Notes under the pieces: generated by a model
Seen by the model: only the letters and a program-made list of their open reading frames with translations
Told to the model about the DNA's origin: nothing
The model's database searches: none
Shown: positions 8,376 to 18,100 of the stretch, one piece after another
Layout of the letters: the number at the start of each line of letters is the position of its first letter
How positions within the stretch are numbered: the first letter of the stretch is position 1
From: an uncultured Methylococcaceae bacterium
GTDB lineage: Bacteria > Pseudomonadota > Gammaproteobacteria > Methylococcales > Methylomonadaceae
Length of the DNA stretch: 34,227 bases
Assembly: GCA_903873165.1 (NCBI GenBank)
Contig: CAIQNQ010000033.1
Coordinates: 1 to 34,227 of the forward strand
Reading direction: 5' to 3'
Program-made: the position numbers and the translations under genes

Positions 8376-8493
8376 GTGATCTCGATAGTGAGGGTGACTT
8401 TGATCACGTAAGGATAGGTTGAGAGTGGGGTGAGATAGGGTGATCTTGGGTTGTTGGTGGCTAGTGGGGTTGGTATTAAATTATTTAGAGCAA

Positions 8494-8519
8494 AAAAATG
8501 CGCCCGTAGGCGCATTTTT
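8494..8519 (-). terminator. Rho-independent terminator of the porin gene, readable both ways
   Basis: TGCGCC pairs with GGCGCA around a four-base CGTA loop, flanked by five A on one side and five T on the other, so either strand yields a hairpin followed by U residues. It lies 27 bases past the porin stop codon. In the plus direction it could end a transcript from the G-rich region. Confidence 0.85.
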
Positions 8520-8545
8520 ATAGACAAGATTTAAACGCTTAAGAC

Positions 8546-9922
8546 TTAGAAAGTAACAGTAAAGTCGTTTGAGAATAATACTTGGTCTTTTTGGCCGCCG
8601 AAAGGTGCGTTATTTGGTGAGAGAGTTGATGTGGAATCAATCCAGTCATAACGAACGTTTGGACGTAAGTTTAACCATTTTAAAGGTTTCCAGTTTAGGC
8701 CCCAAGTTAATTCATAGTAGCTTGCGCCTACTCCAGTGGCTAGTTGTGAACTTGCGTAGCTGTATGCGCCAGTACTGTTGGTTGCAGCGCTCACACGACC
8801 AGGTGCGAAAACGCGGAAACCATTTTGATCACGGAACCATTCGGCACGCATTCCGATCGATAGGTTATCTTTAAGGTCGTAGTATAAATGTGAGTTAACA
8901 CCATACCATTCGGCATTAACTTTATTATTAGCATCGCCATTTGCTCCCCAAGTGGATACTTGGTCTGCAAAGCCATGATCATGTTGTAAAACAAAATGCG
9001 TTTTATCAGTAATGTTATGTTTTAGCACGACACTGTATAAAGCCCATTTGTTGTTTGTGTGTTCTGAGACGTTACCATAGGTGCCGCTAACGTTAAGAGA
9101 GCTGCCTTTGTCATCACTAGTCCAAGTAGTGCCACCGATACCACTCCAGTTACCGAGTTGTTTGTCAAAACCTCCATCCCAGCCGCCTGTCGCGCTACCC
9201 GTAGTCACACCGCCCATTACATTCCAATTAGAATTAATGTTGTAATTACTTAATGCGCCTGTGTGTGTGAACGGTTCGCCATATTGCATGGTATAAGCAT
9301 GAGAGTAAAAGAAATTCTCGTTAGCAGGTACGGTTTCATATCCGATAGGGGTATAAAAGTGACCGACTTTAACATCAACACCATTGCCAAATGGTAGATA
9401 AACTTCACCGTAGGCTTGAGGTAAAGCAATGCCATAAAAACGGTTGCCATTTGTGCTTAAAAGATTAAGATCCCAGCTACCTCTAGGTTCGGGTGTGTAT
9501 GAGTTTGGGTTGATCGCTGGAACACCGTATGCCTGTGTAAAAATTGCATCAGTACCAAACATAGTATCTAAACGACCACCAAATGAAAATTCATCACCTT
9601 CAGTTGCAACGGCTTTTTGAATGTTCAGGTTTAATTGGTTCAATTGGAATTCACTCGCACGGTCACCAAAAGTGACAGGGCCATTAAAGCCATTAGTCGG
9701 GTTGTTGCCATTGTAAGTAATACCCGCATTGGCGATGCCGCTAACAACGATGCCATGTTTCTTTAAGAAGCTTGTTTCGTTAACATCATATTTAGTCAAA
9801 GCCTGAACAGCACCTTTTGAATCATAAATATCTTCAGCGAATGCGTTAACCGTGGTGAGTGATAAAAACCCACTTGCAGCCGCGATAAGTATCGTGGTGT
9901 TGCGTTTGGATGGTTGTTTCAT
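8546..9922 (-). CDS. outer-membrane beta-barrel porin (OmpL-like, porin-2 type)
   Basis: This 458-residue protein starts with a signal peptide (basic MKQPSKR, hydrophobic run, likely cleavage after NAFA near residue 29). The mature chain is rich in alternating aromatic/polar strands, glycine and asparagine, and ends in phenylalanine (NDFTVTF), the usual signal for outer-membrane insertion. The pattern (a FGDRASEFQLNQL early strand, then KVGHFYTPIGYE) resembles the putative beta-barrel porin-2 family. It probably lets small solutes pass the outer membrane; the substrate is not readable. An AGAGGAAA ribosome-binding site precedes the ATG. A good sigma-54-like promoter lies about 90-100 bases upstream. 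Its position between two glutamine synthetase genes suggests a role in uptake of nitrogen compounds during starvation, which is inference. Confidence 0.85.
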   Translation of the reverse strand: MKQPSKRNTTILIAAASGFLSLTTVNAFAEDIYDSKGAVQALTKYDVNETSFLKKHGIVVSGIANAGITYNGNNPTNGFNGPVTFGDRASEFQLNQLNLNIQKAVATEGDEFSFGGRLDTMFGTDAIFTQAYGVPAINPNSYTPEPRGSWDLNLLSTNGNRFYGIALPQAYGEVYLPFGNGVDVKVGHFYTPIGYETVPANENFFYSHAYTMQYGEPFTHTGALSNYNINSNWNVMGGVTTGSATGGWDGGFDKQLGNWSGIGGTTWTSDDKGSSLNVSGTYGNVSEHTNNKWALYSVVLKHNITDKTHFVLQHDHGFADQVSTWGANGDANNKVNAEWYGVNSHLYYDLKDNLSIGMRAEWFRDQNGFRVFAPGRVSAATNSTGAYSYASSQLATGVGASYYELTWGLNWKPLKWLNLRPNVRYDWIDSTSTLSPNNAPFGGQKDQVLFSNDFTVTF

Positions 9923-10009
9923 GGTGTTTCCTCTTATTGCTTAAAAAACAGTCTTGTTGTTAAATTACAACTATGCTGGTAATTATATAGTTTGTGCTGT
10001 TGAATTAAA

Positions 10010-10025
10010 AGCAGTATTTATGCCA
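10010..10025 (-). promoter_or_regulatory. sigma-54-like promoter of the porin gene
   Basis: On the minus strand the sequence is TGGCATAAATACTGCT. It matches five of six bases of the -24 element TGGCAC and four of five of the -12 element TTGCW, with exact GG-N10-GC spacing. Transcription would start near 9999, about 77 bases before the ATG. It is the best sigma-54 match seen in the window. Confidence 0.6.
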
Positions 10026-10228
10026 TAGTCTGATTTACATAAAAACAATGACTTATGATTATTGTTTCCGATATGTTACTTTATTAGTGCTATTGTGGTG
10101 CGTGGTTTCTGGGTGTTTGACTCAAAGTTGTGCAAAAAAGCTGATGGTTTGTTGTATAAGTGCAAATGGCTGCAAAGTAGTTTATACATAAGTAAAGTGT
10201 GTATTGACGCAACTTGCCTCAGGGTATT

Positions 10229-10252
10229 TGCACCGAATTAATGCGCTACAAT
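10229..10252 (+). promoter_or_regulatory. NtrC-like half-dyad abutting a -10 box upstream of glnA
   Basis: TGCACC (10229-10234), a perfect left half of the NtrC site, is followed after five bases by AATGCG, which keeps three of six bases. A TACAAT hexamer follows directly at 10247-10252. A regulator bound here would overlap a sigma-70 promoter for glnA, as described for glnAp1 in enteric bacteria. No good -35 hexamer is visible. Confidence 0.3.
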
Positions 10253-10363
10253 TGCCGAAGTCTGTTTTTTTTGTGGCTAACTGAGCAAAAAAAGTGGTAT
10301 CTTTAGCGCGTTTGGGAAAAACACACATTAATAATAATAAACTACACTAAGGAGACTTCTCTG

Positions 10364-11773
10364 ATGTCTGTAAAAAAAGTATTAAAATTGATTGAAGAAA
10401 ACGATGTTAAATACGTTGATTTTCGTTTCGTAGATACTCGTGGTAAAGAACAGCATGTCACATTTCCAGCGCATTCAATCGATGAAGATACCTTTGAAGA
10501 AGGTAATATGTTCGATGGCTCTTCTGTAGCTGGTTGGAAGCACATCAATGAATCAGATATGATTTTAATGCCTGATCCATTAACAGCCGTTATGGATCCA
10601 TTTTTTGATGACAACACTTTAATCTTACGTTGTGACATCATTGAGCCAAAAAATATGCAAGGTTATGAGCGTGATCCGCGTTCATTAGCTAAGCGTGCAG
10701 AAAACTATTTAAAATCGACTGGCATCGCTGACACAGCTTTCTTTGGGCCAGAAAATGAATTCTTTATCTTTGATGATGTCCGTTGGGGCACTGACATGAG
10801 CGGTTCATTCTACAAAGTTGATTCTGAAGAAGCGGGTTGGAACTCAGAAAAAGTGTACCCTGACGGTAACACTGGTCATCGTCCAGGTGTTAAAGGCGGT
10901 TACTTTCCCGTGCCTCCAGTTGATTCATTCCAAGACATGCGTTCTGCAATGTGTACAACTTTAGAAGATATGGGTATGGTGACAGAAGTTCATCATCATG
11001 AAGTGGCGACTGCAGGTCAATGTGAAATTGGCGTTAGATTCAACACGCTCGTTAAAAAAGCGGATGAAGTGTTAGAGTTAAAATATGTGGTCGCTAACAT
11101 CGCTCATGCTTATGGCAAAACAGCGACTTTTATGCCAAAACCATTAGTCGGTGATAACGGTAGCGGTATGCACGTACACCAATCTTTAGCTAAAGACGGT
11201 GTTAACTTGTTTACTGGTGATTTATACGGCGGTTTATCAGAAACTGCGTTGTACTATATCGGCGGTATCATTAAACACGCTAGAGCTTTAAACGCGTTTA
11301 CTAATGCGTCAACTAACAGTTACAAACGTTTAGTGCCAGGTTTCGAAGCACCAGTTATGTTAGCTTACTCAGCACGTAATCGTTCTGCTTCTATTCGTAT
11401 TCCTTTCGTAAACAACCCTAAAGGTCGTCGTATCGAAGTACGTTTCCCTGATTCAACAGCTAACCCCTACTTAGCATTCTCAGCTATGTTGATGGCGGGC
11501 TTAGATGGTATTCAAAACAAAATTCATCCTGGCGATGCGATGGATAAAGATTTGTATGACTTACCCGCAGAAGAAGCTAATTTAATCCCACAAGTGTGTC
11601 ATTCATTTGACCAAGCTTTGGATGCGTTAGATGCAGATCGTGAGTTCTTGAAAAAAGGCGGCGTATTTACTGACGACGTTATTGATGGTTATATCGCATT
11701 AAAAATGGAAGAAGTGACTCGTTTACGTATGAGTACTCACCCAGCTGAATACGATATGTACTATAGCCTGTAA
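10364..11773 (+). CDS. glnA: glutamine synthetase type I
   Basis: This 469-residue protein is the standard dodecameric GSI, converting glutamate, ammonia and ATP to glutamine in the cytoplasm. Landmarks include [11 protein letters not shown] near the start, the ATP/metal segment [20 protein letters not shown], and the adenylylation loop LYDLPAEEA with the target tyrosine at 398. That loop implies post-translational shut-off by GlnE and P-II when nitrogen is plentiful. The AAGGAG ribosome-binding site before the ATG is strong. It is a single-gene unit closed by a strong terminator; no ntrB/ntrC follows. The nearby GlnN is a second, unrelated-class synthetase without this control loop, so the two may serve different nitrogen regimes. 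Confidence 0.98.
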   Translation: MSVKKVLKLIEENDVKYVDFRFVDTRGKEQHVTFPAHSIDEDTFEEGNMFDGSSVAGWKHINESDMILMPDPLTAVMDPFFDDNTLILRCDIIEPKNMQGYERDPRSLAKRAENYLKSTGIADTAFFGPENEFFIFDDVRWGTDMSGSFYKVDSEEAGWNSEKVYPDGNTGHRPGVKGGYFPVPPVDSFQDMRSAMCTTLEDMGMVTEVHHHEVATAGQCEIGVRFNTLVKKADEVLELKYVVANIAHAYGKTATFMPKPLVGDNGSGMHVHQSLAKDGVNLFTGDLYGGLSETALYYIGGIIKHARALNAFTNASTNSYKRLVPGFEAPVMLAYSARNRSASIRIPFVNNPKGRRIEVRFPDSTANPYLAFSAMLMAGLDGIQNKIHPGDAMDKDLYDLPAEEANLIPQVCHSFDQALDALDADREFLKKGGVFTDDVIDGYIALKMEEVTRLRMSTHPAEYDMYYSL

Positions 11774-11804
11774 GACTGGTGTAATACAGGTTTAACGTTA
11801 TACT

Positions 11805-11842
11805 AAAAGCCCCGTAAGTATGAGTATTTACGGGGCTTTTTT
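11805..11842 (+). terminator. Rho-independent terminator of glnA
   Basis: AAAAGCCCCGTAA pairs perfectly with TTACGGGGCTTTT around a ten-base loop and is followed by a run of T. It lies 32 bases beyond the glnA stop. Confidence 0.9.
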
Positions 11843-12024
11843 GTGGGTTGATATTTGGTGGGTTTCAGGAGACGACTCACCAAAGTTTTCATTACATTCT
11901 GTTAGCGTTAAAGAGTGGCTTGCTGGTGTTGCACTGCTAAAAAATGTCTACTAGGTGCCAATAATCATTTATTATTGTAGTTGCCAATTAACAGTTAATA
12001 ATGCAATCTAAGTTTTAATTTAGC

Positions 12025-12030
12025 TACAAT
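12025..12030 (+). promoter_or_regulatory. -10 candidate before the helicase-fusion gene
   Basis: TACAAT lies 34 bases upstream of the ATG at 12064. No good -35 hexamer sits 16-18 bases before it. The surrounding bases (11843-12063) are AT-rich and otherwise featureless. Confidence 0.3.
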
Positions 12031-12063
12031 AAATTATTTTTTAACCAACTACTCAATTGATTA

Positions 12064-14892
12064 ATGAAAGTCTTGATCTATAACGAACTCAATCCCAAAA
12101 CGATTCCCGGCTTTGACAAATTAAAAGGTTACTTGGAGAAAGATGACTTTAACTCGGCTGAGATTAAAAAAGTTGGCGATAATTTATATCGTGCTAGACT
12201 CAATCAACGTGACCGCTTACTGTTCTCCATTTATCGTCATCAAGACCAAAGTTACATTCTGTTACTGGAGTTTATAAAGAATCACGCTTATCAGGATTCG
12301 CGCTTTTTACGTCAAGTCGGCAGTATTGATGAAGATAAGATTCCTGTTATAACGACGTTGAATGAAACCACAGGCAGTCCTCTGGTTTATCTTAATCCGA
12401 GCCATAATTCATTTAATTTGCTGGATAAAATCATCTCGTTTGATGATCGGCAGCAGTCAATTTATGATTTGCAACCGCCTCTGATAGTGATCGGTTCCGC
12501 AGGGAGTGGTAAAACCGCGCTGACGTTGGAAAAAATGAAGCAAGCGGTGGGTGATGTGCTGTATGTCACCCAGTCGCCCTATCTGGTTAAAAACTCCCGT
12601 GACCTTTATTACGCTAACCATTACGAGAATTCTGAACAGCAAATTGATTTTTTATCCTTTCAAGAGTTTTTGGAGAGTATTCAAGTTCCCCCCGGTAAAC
12701 CCGTTACTTTTCAAACTTTTCAGCATTGGTTTAGCCGCCATAGCCAAGGCAAACTTAAAGATGCGCATAAGCTGTTTGAAGAGTTTAGGGGGGTCATTAC
12801 TGGGCCGGCCACCGATAAAAGTTGGTTAAGCCGTGCCGATTATTTAGCGCTGGGCATTAAGGAATCCATTTTTCTGGCCGAAGAACGAGCATTGGTATAC
12901 GATGTTTTTGAAAAATATCTGGCTTTTTTACAAGAGCAACATCTTTACGACAGTAACATCGTCAGTCATCAGTATTTACAACTCAGTCAGCCGCGTTACG
13001 ATTTTATTATCGTCGATGAAGTACAGGATTTAACTAATATTCAGTTGTATCTGATTATTAAATCATTGCATCAGGCGCAGGATTTTATTTTGTGCGGCGA
13101 TTCCAACCAGATTGTTCATCCCAATTTCTTTTCCTGGTCGAAAGTAAAAAGCCTGTTTTATCGGCAGAGCGATATTCAAACCTCTGATGAATTGATCCGA
13201 ATTCTCAATACCAATTACCGTAATTCGCCACAAGTCACCGATATTGCCAATAAGATTCTAAAGATTAAGAATCAGCGTTTCGGCTCCATCGATAAAGAAA
13301 GCCACTATCTGGTAGAAAGTAATGGTCACAATCAAGGTGAAGTGCTGTTTTTACAAGACACGGATACTATTCGCCAAGAGTTGGATAGCAAAACCAAAGC
13401 TTCTACGCTGTTTGCGGTAATCGTTATGACGGTTGATCAAAAACCGGCAGCGCAGCAACATTTTAGTACGCCTTTGGTCTTTACTATTCAAGAAGCTAAA
13501 GGTCTGGAATATGAGAATATTATTCTCTATAACTTCCTGAGCCAAGAAGAAACTCGCTACAGAGAAATCACTAAGGGTGTCAGTGCAGCAGACTTAGAGC
13601 TGGATATTAAATACGCCCGTGGCAAAGATAAAACTGATAAATCACTGGAGGTTTATAAGTTTTATGTTAATGCTTTATATGTGGCTATCACCCGTGCGGT
13701 TAAAAATCTGTATTGGATTGAGAGTAGCCTTAAGCAACCTTTACTGGATCTGTTGGGCTTACGTGACGCCCAAGCCAGTTTGCAACTCGCCGCTCAAAAT
13801 TCCAGTCTTGATGCTTGGCGTCAAGAAGCGCATAAACTGGAACTACAAGGCAAACAGGAGCAGGCTGAGCGGATTCGCAGTGAAATCCTTAAACAAAAAA
13901 CCCCTAACTGGGAAGTTATTACCGCCACCGCACTGATCGAGCTAAAACGTAAAGCCTTTGAAGGCAATGATAAAAATGCCAAAATGACCTTGTTTGAATA
14001 CGGTTTGGTGTATGAAGATCGTGATATCATCAATAGTTTACTGAAAGCCGATTTTAAAGCCGCCAAACAACCAGACAAAGGCTTGCAATTGCTACAACAG
14101 AAGCACTATATCAATTACAGTTTTAAAAAACCAGATGCTGTGCTTAAACAAGTCAATGAATATGGTCCCGATTTTCGGAATATATTCAATCAAACCCCGT
14201 TAATGGTCGCGACGTGGATGAGCAATACCGAGGTTGTCAAGACCTTGTTTGAACTGGGTGCAAACACCGAAAAGGTCGATGGCAACGGGCTTACGGCATT
14301 TCAAATCTCTCTGGCGCAAGCTGATCGCAGTGCCGTTTATGCCAAAAAGAAACTGCCTGATATCTACGAACAACTGGAACCTACCAGTATGAGTATTCAA
14401 GTGGATGGTCGCTTAATCAAGCTCGATAAAAATAGCATGGAGTTCTTTATGCTCAATCTAATGATTGCGCTATTTTACCGAGTTATGCCTAAAAAGTTGA
14501 CTTATCGAGTCGAAGGCTTTGCTACTCAGGACTTTATGGCGGCTGTAGAATATATTCCAGATAGCATTCTGCCTGAGCGGCGTAAACAGCGGGCTTACTT
14601 GTCCAGCATCCTGTCTAAAAATGAAATTAACAAAGATGCTAAAAATAATCGCAAGCTATTTTATCGCGTGATACGTGGAGCTTATATTTTTAATCCCAGA
14701 CTTGCCCTTAAAGTAGATGATGAATGGGTTAATATTTACGATTTGTTAGCCATTGATCGGCTAGCACCTCAATACGAAGAAGAGCAAGCTTGGTGGAGTC
14801 GTAACTACAACGAGCAAATTGAGAGAAAAATGTCCGTTTGCAAAACATTATTAAAACAGTTGATTGCAAAAAGCCAAGCGGAGTTGCTGTAA
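12064..14892 (+). CDS. RelE/ParE-like domain fused to a UvrD/Rep-type helicase with ankyrin repeats
   Basis: Three parts are visible in this 942-residue protein. Residues 1-90 look like the RelE/ParE toxin fold: LYRARLNQRDRLLFSIY, then ILLLEFIKNHAY. Residues about 130-560 hold a full superfamily 1 helicase core: Walker A GSAGSGKT (144-151), DEVQD (318-322), GDSNQ (from 345), NYR (about 383), a KGLE motif V (about 480) and VAITRA motif VI (about 543). Residues about 700-755 contain one or two ankyrin repeats (NQTPLMVATW, then NGLTAFQISLAQ). The C-terminal 190 residues match nothing I recognise. There is no recognisable nuclease motif and no clear Shine-Dalgarno sequence. It is a lone gene. A role in nucleic-acid surveillance, repair or phage defence is possible but unproven, and the ATPase appears competent. 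Confidence 0.85.
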   Translation: MKVLIYNELNPKTIPGFDKLKGYLEKDDFNSAEIKKVGDNLYRARLNQRDRLLFSIYRHQDQSYILLLEFIKNHAYQDSRFLRQVGSIDEDKIPVITTLNETTGSPLVYLNPSHNSFNLLDKIISFDDRQQSIYDLQPPLIVIGSAGSGKTALTLEKMKQAVGDVLYVTQSPYLVKNSRDLYYANHYENSEQQIDFLSFQEFLESIQVPPGKPVTFQTFQHWFSRHSQGKLKDAHKLFEEFRGVITGPATDKSWLSRADYLALGIKESIFLAEERALVYDVFEKYLAFLQEQHLYDSNIVSHQYLQLSQPRYDFIIVDEVQDLTNIQLYLIIKSLHQAQDFILCGDSNQIVHPNFFSWSKVKSLFYRQSDIQTSDELIRILNTNYRNSPQVTDIANKILKIKNQRFGSIDKESHYLVESNGHNQGEVLFLQDTDTIRQELDSKTKASTLFAVIVMTVDQKPAAQQHFSTPLVFTIQEAKGLEYENIILYNFLSQEETRYREITKGVSAADLELDIKYARGKDKTDKSLEVYKFYVNALYVAITRAVKNLYWIESSLKQPLLDLLGLRDAQASLQLAAQNSSLDAWRQEAHKLELQGKQEQAERIRSEILKQKTPNWEVITATALIELKRKAFEGNDKNAKMTLFEYGLVYEDRDIINSLLKADFKAAKQPDKGLQLLQQKHYINYSFKKPDAVLKQVNEYGPDFRNIFNQTPLMVATWMSNTEVVKTLFELGANTEKVDGNGLTAFQISLAQADRSAVYAKKKLPDIYEQLEPTSMSIQVDGRLIKLDKNSMEFFMLNLMIALFYRVMPKKLTYRVEGFATQDFMAAVEYIPDSILPERRKQRAYLSSILSKNEINKDAKNNRKLFYRVIRGAYIFNPRLALKVDDEWVNIYDLLAIDRLAPQYEEEQAWWSRNYNEQIERKMSVCKTLLKQLIAKSQAELL

Positions 14893-14943
14893 CGTTTGAC
14901 CATAGTCATTGTATCTTAGTCGATCCCTCCTGCATCTATATAA

Positions 14944-15003
14944 CAAATAACGCTATTTCATTCCTCAAATGCATATTAGTGATGGATAAAATAGCATTAT
15001 TTG
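14944..15003. repeat. long inverted repeat after the helicase-fusion gene
   Basis: CAAATAACGCTATTT (14944-14958) and AAATAGCATTATTTG (14989-15003) form a 15-base inverted repeat with one mismatch around a 30-base loop. It could be a weak terminator or a protein-binding dyad. There is no T-run. Confidence 0.4.
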
Positions 15004-15046
15004 CTTAAAATACGCGGTTAAATACCTTTCAGTAACCTTAGCGGTC

Positions 15047-15080
15047 GGTTATTAAGCAATTTTGCTGTTATTTAATAACC
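15047..15080 (+). promoter_or_regulatory. stem-loop in the presumed leader of the oxidoreductase gene
   Basis: GGTTATTAA (15047-15055) pairs perfectly with TTAATAACC (15072-15080). The loop contains a second small dyad, GCAA/TTGC. It ends 23 bases before the ATG at 15104, where it could affect translation or bind a regulator. Confidence 0.35.
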
Positions 15081-15103
15081 TGAGCTAATCAAACCAAAGC
15101 ATT

Positions 15104-18100
15104 ATGGAACAGAACAATCTTATTCTTGGAATCCCAACTTTTACTTACGCCGATTTATACGATGCTAATCGTCTAAAAGATTTATTGGACGTGTTTGATG
15201 AGTCTATCAAAAAGCATGATGTTGAATTGTATGATAAATTTTCTGCTTACCGTCAAAATCAGGGTGAGGGCTTAAAGCCAGAAGCCATTTCTGAACTATT
15301 AGTCAGCATGGGGCCTTATGTAGGCCAGTTTGTGGCTAAGTTGTTTAATGTTTCAACTCAACATCAAGACCAAGCGGATAAAATTAAGGATGAAATTAAT
15401 ACAATCTTCACGTTTAAGAATGAAGTGGTGGAAAAGTTAGGGGTGGTTTTTAAAGGCCAAGATACCAGTGAATGGAAGATTCCTGATATTTTAAATCGTT
15501 TTGATTTATTGATTGCAGCGGGCTTTGCAGAAGCGAATGAAGATCCTGATCCAGAACATCGCGTGGCGCGTGTGGGTGCAGTGATTGGTTTATTGTCTAG
15601 TCACTATAAATTATTAGCGAAAGGCAAAGTTAGTGACTATGAAAATGCGGATGAGCAAGTCACCGCTTTACGCGCTAAATTAGCCGCTGATGAGTTGGCT
15701 GCGACAGAATTTGCTGACATTATCGCGACGCATGAAGCCGCTGATTTTGTCAGTGGTTTGATGGATATTGTGCAACGCTGGGGTTTTGTTGCCCAACAAG
15801 ATAATGATATTGTTGCGGATTGGTTAAGTTTTAAATTACCAGAAAAAAGGGATTTTGATAATTTAGTTGAGCACGAAGTGGTTGATCGTGGGCAATTTAC
15901 GGCTTGGATGGGTGAGTTAGAGCACCGTCGCCGTCGTGATGGTTTTAAGTTAACCGATCCACGTTATAATCAAAGACAAGTGTTATCAGAAGTAAATCAT
16001 TGTATTTATTGCCATGAGCGTGATACTGATTCATGTTCTAAAGGGATGCGTAATAAGAAAACCAATGAGTTTAAAACTGATCCATTAGGGGTGACTACGA
16101 TCGGTTGTCCTTTGGATGAAAAGATTTCAGAAATGCATTTGGTTAAGCGCAAAGGGGACAATATTGGCGCCTTAGCGATTATCGTGATTGATAATCCAAT
16201 GTGTCCGGGTACTGGGCATCGTATTTGTAACGAATGTATGAAAGGTTGTATTTATCAAAAAACCGATCCTGTTAACATTCCGCAAATTGAAACCAATGTG
16301 TTAACCGATGTATTATTCATGCCCTATGGTTTTGAGATTTATAGTTTATTAACGCGTTGGAATCCATTAAACGTTAAACGCCCAGTGATGTTGCCGTATA
16401 ACGGCAAAAATGCCTTGGTCGTCGGTTTAGGGCCTGCGGGTTACACCATGAGTCATTATTTATTAAATGAAGGCTTTGGGGTAGCGGGTATTGATGGGCT
16501 TAAATTAGAGCCATTACCCTTTGAGTTAACGGGTGATGCGAATACCTTACCGACCCCGATTCTGGATTTTAATGATTTATATGAAGATTTAGATAAACGT
16601 ATTCTAGCGGGCTTTGGTGGGGTAGCGGAATACGGTATTACGGTGCGTTGGGATAAAAACTTCTTAAAAGTGATTTATCTTACTCTACAAAGACGTGCTG
16701 CTTTCCGGTCTTATGGTGGTGTACGTTTCGGCGGTACTTTAACGATTGATGACGCTTGGGAGTTGGGTTTTGATCATATTTGTATCGCATCAGGTGCAGG
16801 TCAGCCAACAATTATTGATCTTAAAAATAATTTAATGCGCGGTATTCGTAAGGCCTCTGATTTCTTAATGGCTTTACAATTAACCGGTGCAGCGAAAGCC
16901 TCTTCAATGGCTAACTTGCAAGTGCGTTTACCAGCGGGTGTTATTGGTGGTGGTTTAACCGCGATTGATACCGCAACAGAATTGATGGCTTATTATCCTG
17001 TGCAAGTTGAAAAAATCTTGCATCGTTATGAAACGTTAGTGAATGTCTGCGGTGAGCAAACTGTTCGTGCCCGTTATGACAAAGAAGAAAGTATTATTTT
17101 GGATGAGTTTTTGGCGCATGGTAAAGCGATTCATGCTGAGCGGGTGCGTGCTGAAGCAGAAGATGAAGCACCAAACTTCCAACCCTTAGTTGAAGCATGG
17201 GGTGGCGTGACCTTGTTCTACCGTAAAGGTATGAAGGATGCGCCCGCGTATCGTCAAAATCATGAAGAAATCAGTGAGGCTTTAGAGGAAGGTATTGCGT
17301 TAGCCGAAGGTATGAGTCCTTTAGGCGCTGAGCCTGATGAATACGGGCATTTAGCATCAGTCGATTTTGAGAAATTAGTGTTAGATGGCGGGCGATGGGT
17401 TAATTCTGGTGAGATAGTTAACGTGCCTTTACGTAGCTTGTATGTGGCTGCAGGGACTTCTCCAAACACTATTTATCAAAGTGAATATCCTGATACTTTT
17501 GTCATGGACAAATGGTTCTTCCAACGTTATGAGCCAGAGTGGACTAACGATAGCGTTGAATTGGTGCCGATGCAGGATGAGAAAACGCCTAAATTGGGTA
17601 AGCCAGCACCATTAACGTCTTATCAAAAAGATGGCAAGTTTATTAGTTTTTATGGTGATAACCATCCTGTGTATGCGGGTAACGTGGTTAAAGCAATGGC
17701 GAGTGCAAAGAATGGCTATCCTTATGTGGCTAAATTATTTGCTAACGAATTGGCGAGCTTGGATGCTTCAAAACAAGCAGAGCGTGATGCACATCTAACA
17801 CAATTATTTGCTCGTTTGGACGCAGCTTTTAATGCGACGATTGTAGAAATTAACCGTTTAACACCGACTATTATTGAAGTGGTTGTTAAAGCACCTTTTG
17901 CAGCAGAAAAATTCTATCCAGGTCAGTTCTACCGCGTACAAAACTATGAAGCCTTTGCGCCTACAGTTGAAGGCACCGTCTTAGCGGCCGAAGGCTTAGC
18001 GTTAACGGGTGCGGAAGTCGATAAAGAGAAAGGGACTATTTCTTTAATCGCCTTAGAAATGGGGTCTTCTTCACGCTTATGCGCGACTTGGAAAGTAGGT

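Larger units (their letters stand above)
8177..8545. other. 369-base intergenic regulatory region upstream of glnN
   Basis: No gene is supported here. From left to right on the plus strand it holds the glnN ribosome-binding site, the sigma-54-like promoter, an NtrC-like dyad, a strongly G-rich stretch on the plus strand (about 8340-8470) with G-tracts roughly every 10 bases, and the porin terminator hairpin (8494-8519). A GTGATC...GATCAC inverted repeat lies at about 8376-8406. Confidence 0.5.
9923..10363. other. 441-base divergent regulatory region between porin and glnA
   Basis: No gene is supported. It contains the porin sigma-54-like promoter, a TGCACC-N5-AATGCG dyad at 10229-10245 that partly matches the NtrC consensus, a TACAAT -10 candidate for glnA at 10247-10252, a T8 run, and a weak GG-N10-GC match at 10295-10310 that would place a glnA start about 43 bases before the ATG. 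The assignments for glnA are tentative. Confidence 0.45.

Noticed and set aside
10295-10310. GG-N10-GC match upstream of glnA as a sigma-54 promoter
   Set aside because: Only the invariant dinucleotides and a few flanking bases match; the -12 element GCGCG is far from TTGCW. Mentioned only as a weak alternative in the spacer entry.
12551-12829. A 92-codon open frame within the helicase-fusion gene
   Set aside because: It overlaps the Walker A to motif II part of an intact helicase in another frame, with no independent support.
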